Assembly (NCBI GenBank): GCA_030428695.1
Contig: JAUIEM010000125.1
Coordinates: 1 to 23,313 of the forward strand
DNA: 23,313 bases
Reading direction: 5' to 3'
From: a bacterium
GTDB taxonomy: Bacteria; Planctomycetota; J058; JAJDCP01
A program made the position numbers and the translations under genes. The notes beneath the pieces were generated by a model that ran no database searches, was not told where the DNA came from, and was given only the letters and a program-made list of their open reading frames with translations. Every line of letters begins with the position of its first letter. Position 1 is the stretch's first letter. Positions 21,830 through 23,313 of this stretch are shown piece by piece.

Positions 21830-22024
21830 ATGAGAACAGCCAGAGAGCTCCAGGTCGAAGCCTGGAGCGCCATCGTTGATCGACTCGGCCTTGCCGATGC
21901 TTTCCGCTATCGAGTCATCGCAGAGTCGGGGGCGGGCGACTACGCTGCTGAACGCGAACGCCTGTTCAAGGACATGTCACTGGACGACTGGGTCGACGAG
22001 ATGCGTGCTGATCCTGGCGACTAG
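21830..22024 (+). CDS. Small antitoxin-like protein
   Basis: This 64-residue acidic protein (MRTARELQVEAWSAIVDRLG, then LADAFRYRVIAESGAGDYAA, ending DDWVDEMRADPGD) follows GGAGGG (21815-21820) by nine bases. The pattern ..ALV.RLG…RF…..GDY..ER..LF..LSLDD…E is one I associate with short proteins found beside toxin genes in cyanobacteria and other bacteria, so an antitoxin role is plausible. The family name is not known to me. G+C of 21841-21900 is 63% by hand count, below that of the arginine operon. No toxin gene follows; the nearest candidate is the broken PIN gene about 300 bases upstream. Coding is supported by the ribosome-binding site and ordered helix pattern. Confidence 0.6.
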   Translation: MRTARELQVEAWSAIVDRLGLADAFRYRVIAESGAGDYAAERERLFKDMSLDDWVDEMRADPGD

Positions 22025-22136
22025 CGATCGCCACGAGCACCAGCGCTTCCTTCTCCCGGTCCTCCAGCCCGCCCCCCGCGTTGCATTCTCCCCGTCCGCC
22101 TGTCATCCTCGGACAACGCAGCTGCGAGGACGGAAC

Positions 22137-22937
22137 ATGCGCATCGCTTGGACCACCCTGGGCGGCGTGGTGCTCGGCGCCTCGCTGTTGACCAACGTCT
22201 GGCTCTTCATCGAGTCGACCAGCGCCCCGCCCGTCCGCGCGCCCGCCACGCCTCGCGCCGAGCCGGTCGCGGAGTGCCGCTGTGACGAGGTGCTCGACCG
22301 GCTCGACGGGCTCGAGCTCACGCTGCTCGCCCTCGAAGGCCAGCTCGCCACGCCCACGATCACCCCGACGCAGCGCCCGCCGAGCCCGACGCCGGCGCAC
22401 ACGCCCGAGGAGCCGACCGCGTACGTGCCGGAGGCCGCGACGCCCGCGGCCGCACCGGAGCCGTGGATGCCGGGGGTCGACGACGCGGACGTGCGCTTCG
22501 AGCTGCTGTTGAAGGACGCGAAGGAGGCGATGGACGCCGACCTGCAGCGGCTGAGCGCGGTCTCCCGCAGCCTCGAGCACCCCGCCTACGTGCGCGCCGT
22601 GCTCGGGCGTATCGCCGCCTTCCTCGGCCTCGACGAGGCAGAACGCGAGGCCTTCGTCGAGACCGGGGTCGCGACCTCCGAGCAGCTCAGCTTCGCCGAC
22701 GAGGCCTACGCGACCGCCCACAAGCAGGCCTACGCCGAGGCGGACGGCGACTGGACGAAGGCCGCGGTGCCCGAGGACGCCAAGCAGCGCTGGGATGGCG
22801 CAAGAGCGGCCGCCGTCGCCCGGATGCGCTCGCTGCTCGAGGGCGGGGATGCGCGCCACGACGCGGTCGACGCCGAGCTCGACTGGTTGATCTACCACCT
22901 CGCCCCGAGCCGCGGCAGCTTCAGCTGGCGCAAGTGA
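22137..22937 (+). CDS. Membrane-anchored Pro/Thr-rich protein of unknown function
   Basis: This 266-residue protein starts at ATG 22137 behind GAGGA (22126-22130). Residues 4-25 (AWTTLGGVVLGASLLTNVWLF) form a signal anchor. A short segment with ECRCDEVLDRLDGLELTLLA follows (Cys47 and Cys49, then a short helix). A low-complexity Pro/Thr linker spans about 72-116 (TPTITPTQRPPSPTPAHTPEE). The C-terminal about 150 residues are helical and charged, with FELLLKDAKEAMDADLQRLS and RIAAFLGLDEAEREAFVETG. This suggests a protein with a cytoplasmic tip, a membrane helix and an extended linker to an extracytoplasmic helical domain. I recognise no family. The next gene starts 14 bases after its stop on the same strand. 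Confidence 0.78.
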   Translation: MRIAWTTLGGVVLGASLLTNVWLFIESTSAPPVRAPATPRAEPVAECRCDEVLDRLDGLELTLLALEGQLATPTITPTQRPPSPTPAHTPEEPTAYVPEAATPAAAPEPWMPGVDDADVRFELLLKDAKEAMDADLQRLSAVSRSLEHPAYVRAVLGRIAAFLGLDEAEREAFVETGVATSEQLSFADEAYATAHKQAYAEADGDWTKAAVPEDAKQRWDGARAAAVARMRSLLEGGDARHDAVDAELDWLIYHLAPSRGSFSWRK

Positions 22938-22951
22938 ACCCGAGGCAAACC

Positions 22952-23313
22952 ATGCGCTTCCGCTTCGTCCTCGCGACGGTGCTCGCCGTGATCTACGCGG
23001 TCCTCGCCTGGGACAAGCTCGCCCGGGACGTCGGCCTCGAGCTGTTGTGGACCTGCCACCTCGCGACGGCGCTGATGATCCTCGGGCTGGTCGTCGGCTC
23101 GCGCCACGCGGTCGCGATCGGCACGCTGTTCCACCTGACCGTCGGCTTCCCCGCCTTCTTCATCCAGGAGGCCGCGGTCTACGCCGGCGTGATGAACGTC
23201 CCACCCGCGCGCTGGACCTCGTGGGTGATGCACCTGGTCACCCCGAGCGCCGGCCTGGTCGCGCTGTCCGGGCGGCCCTTCCCGCGCTTCATCGCGCTCT
23301 GGACCCTCGGCCT
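22952..23313 (+). CDS. Integral membrane protein, 3'-partial
   Basis: From ATG 22952, 120 complete codons run to the window end without a stop. The product, beginning MRFRFVLATVLAVIYAVLAW, is highly hydrophobic. It has at least three candidate membrane segments (about 4-20, 31-47 and 52-72) and a possible fourth at the cut end. A VMHLVTPSAGLVAL stretch contains a polar histidine in a hydrophobic setting, and His34 in TCHLATAL lies inside another. I do not recognise the family. The start follows CGAGG, and the gene is probably in an operon with the upstream anchored protein. The rest of the gene lies outside the window. Confidence 0.7.
   Translation, partial: MRFRFVLATVLAVIYAVLAWDKLARDVGLELLWTCHLATALMILGLVVGSRHAVAIGTLFHLTVGFPAFFIQEAAVYAGVMNVPPARWTSWVMHLVTPSAGLVALSGRPFPRFIALWTLG

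Noticed and set aside
21511..21873. 120-codon minus-strand frame across the REP-like elements
   Set aside because: Its apparent motifs (GVNPSPT, GAGFTPAR) are just translations of the palindromes.

Overview
The window is GC-rich (about 73% in a hand-counted row of a typical gene) and gene-dense. Its gene content points to a member of the Planctomycetota or a close relative. The evidence is a cytochrome protein ending in a planctomycete-type cytochrome C domain, a very large serine/threonine kinase joined through one membrane segment to a TPR-rich region, a secreted squalene-cyclase-repeat protein, and several uncharacterised TPR/HEAT and membrane proteins. There is no rRNA or other marker gene, so this assignment is an inference.

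Layout. 1-864: 3' part of a YpfJ-type zinc metallopeptidase that stops early, overlapped by a TPR protein. 973-3023: DUF502 membrane protein overlapping an MFS transporter. 2969-5128 (minus): exported HEAT/TPR protein and an M50 site-2 protease homologue. 5530-6951 (minus): xseA, divergent from a zinc-ribbon metallophosphoesterase (7127-8482). 8550-9731: tri-heme c-type cytochrome. 9740-10276: a lower-GC gene of unknown function. 10277-10728: a non-coding stretch full of hairpins. 10729-15364 (minus): a small coiled-coil protein and the giant kinase. 15691-16701: exported prenyltransferase/squalene-oxidase-repeat protein. 16702-17049 (minus): DUF1801 protein. 17172-21315: tightly coupled operon of an unfamiliar P-loop protein, argC, argD and argB. 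21316-22024: a lower-GC islet with a decayed PIN-domain toxin gene, a pair of REP-like hairpins and a small antitoxin-like protein. 22137-23313: an anchored Pro/Thr-rich protein and a membrane protein that runs off the window.

What stands out. First, the arginine operon has the kinase, reductase and aminotransferase steps but no recognisable glutamate N-acyltransferase (ArgA/ArgJ) in the window. The place where one might sit is taken by a translationally coupled P-loop protein whose motifs distantly recall DUF1611/CobQ-type proteins. Second, the two islets of lower GC (9740-10728 and 21316-22024) carry the same kind of palindromic GTAGGGG/CCCCTAC element. The copies at 21537-21611 show a compensatory base-pair change, and one of them lies where a PIN toxin gene breaks off. 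Third, 10277-10728 also holds two hairpins that share a nearly identical 17-base apical part on unrelated but self-complementary outer stems.

All family calls come from reading motifs by eye. No similarity search or folding program was run.
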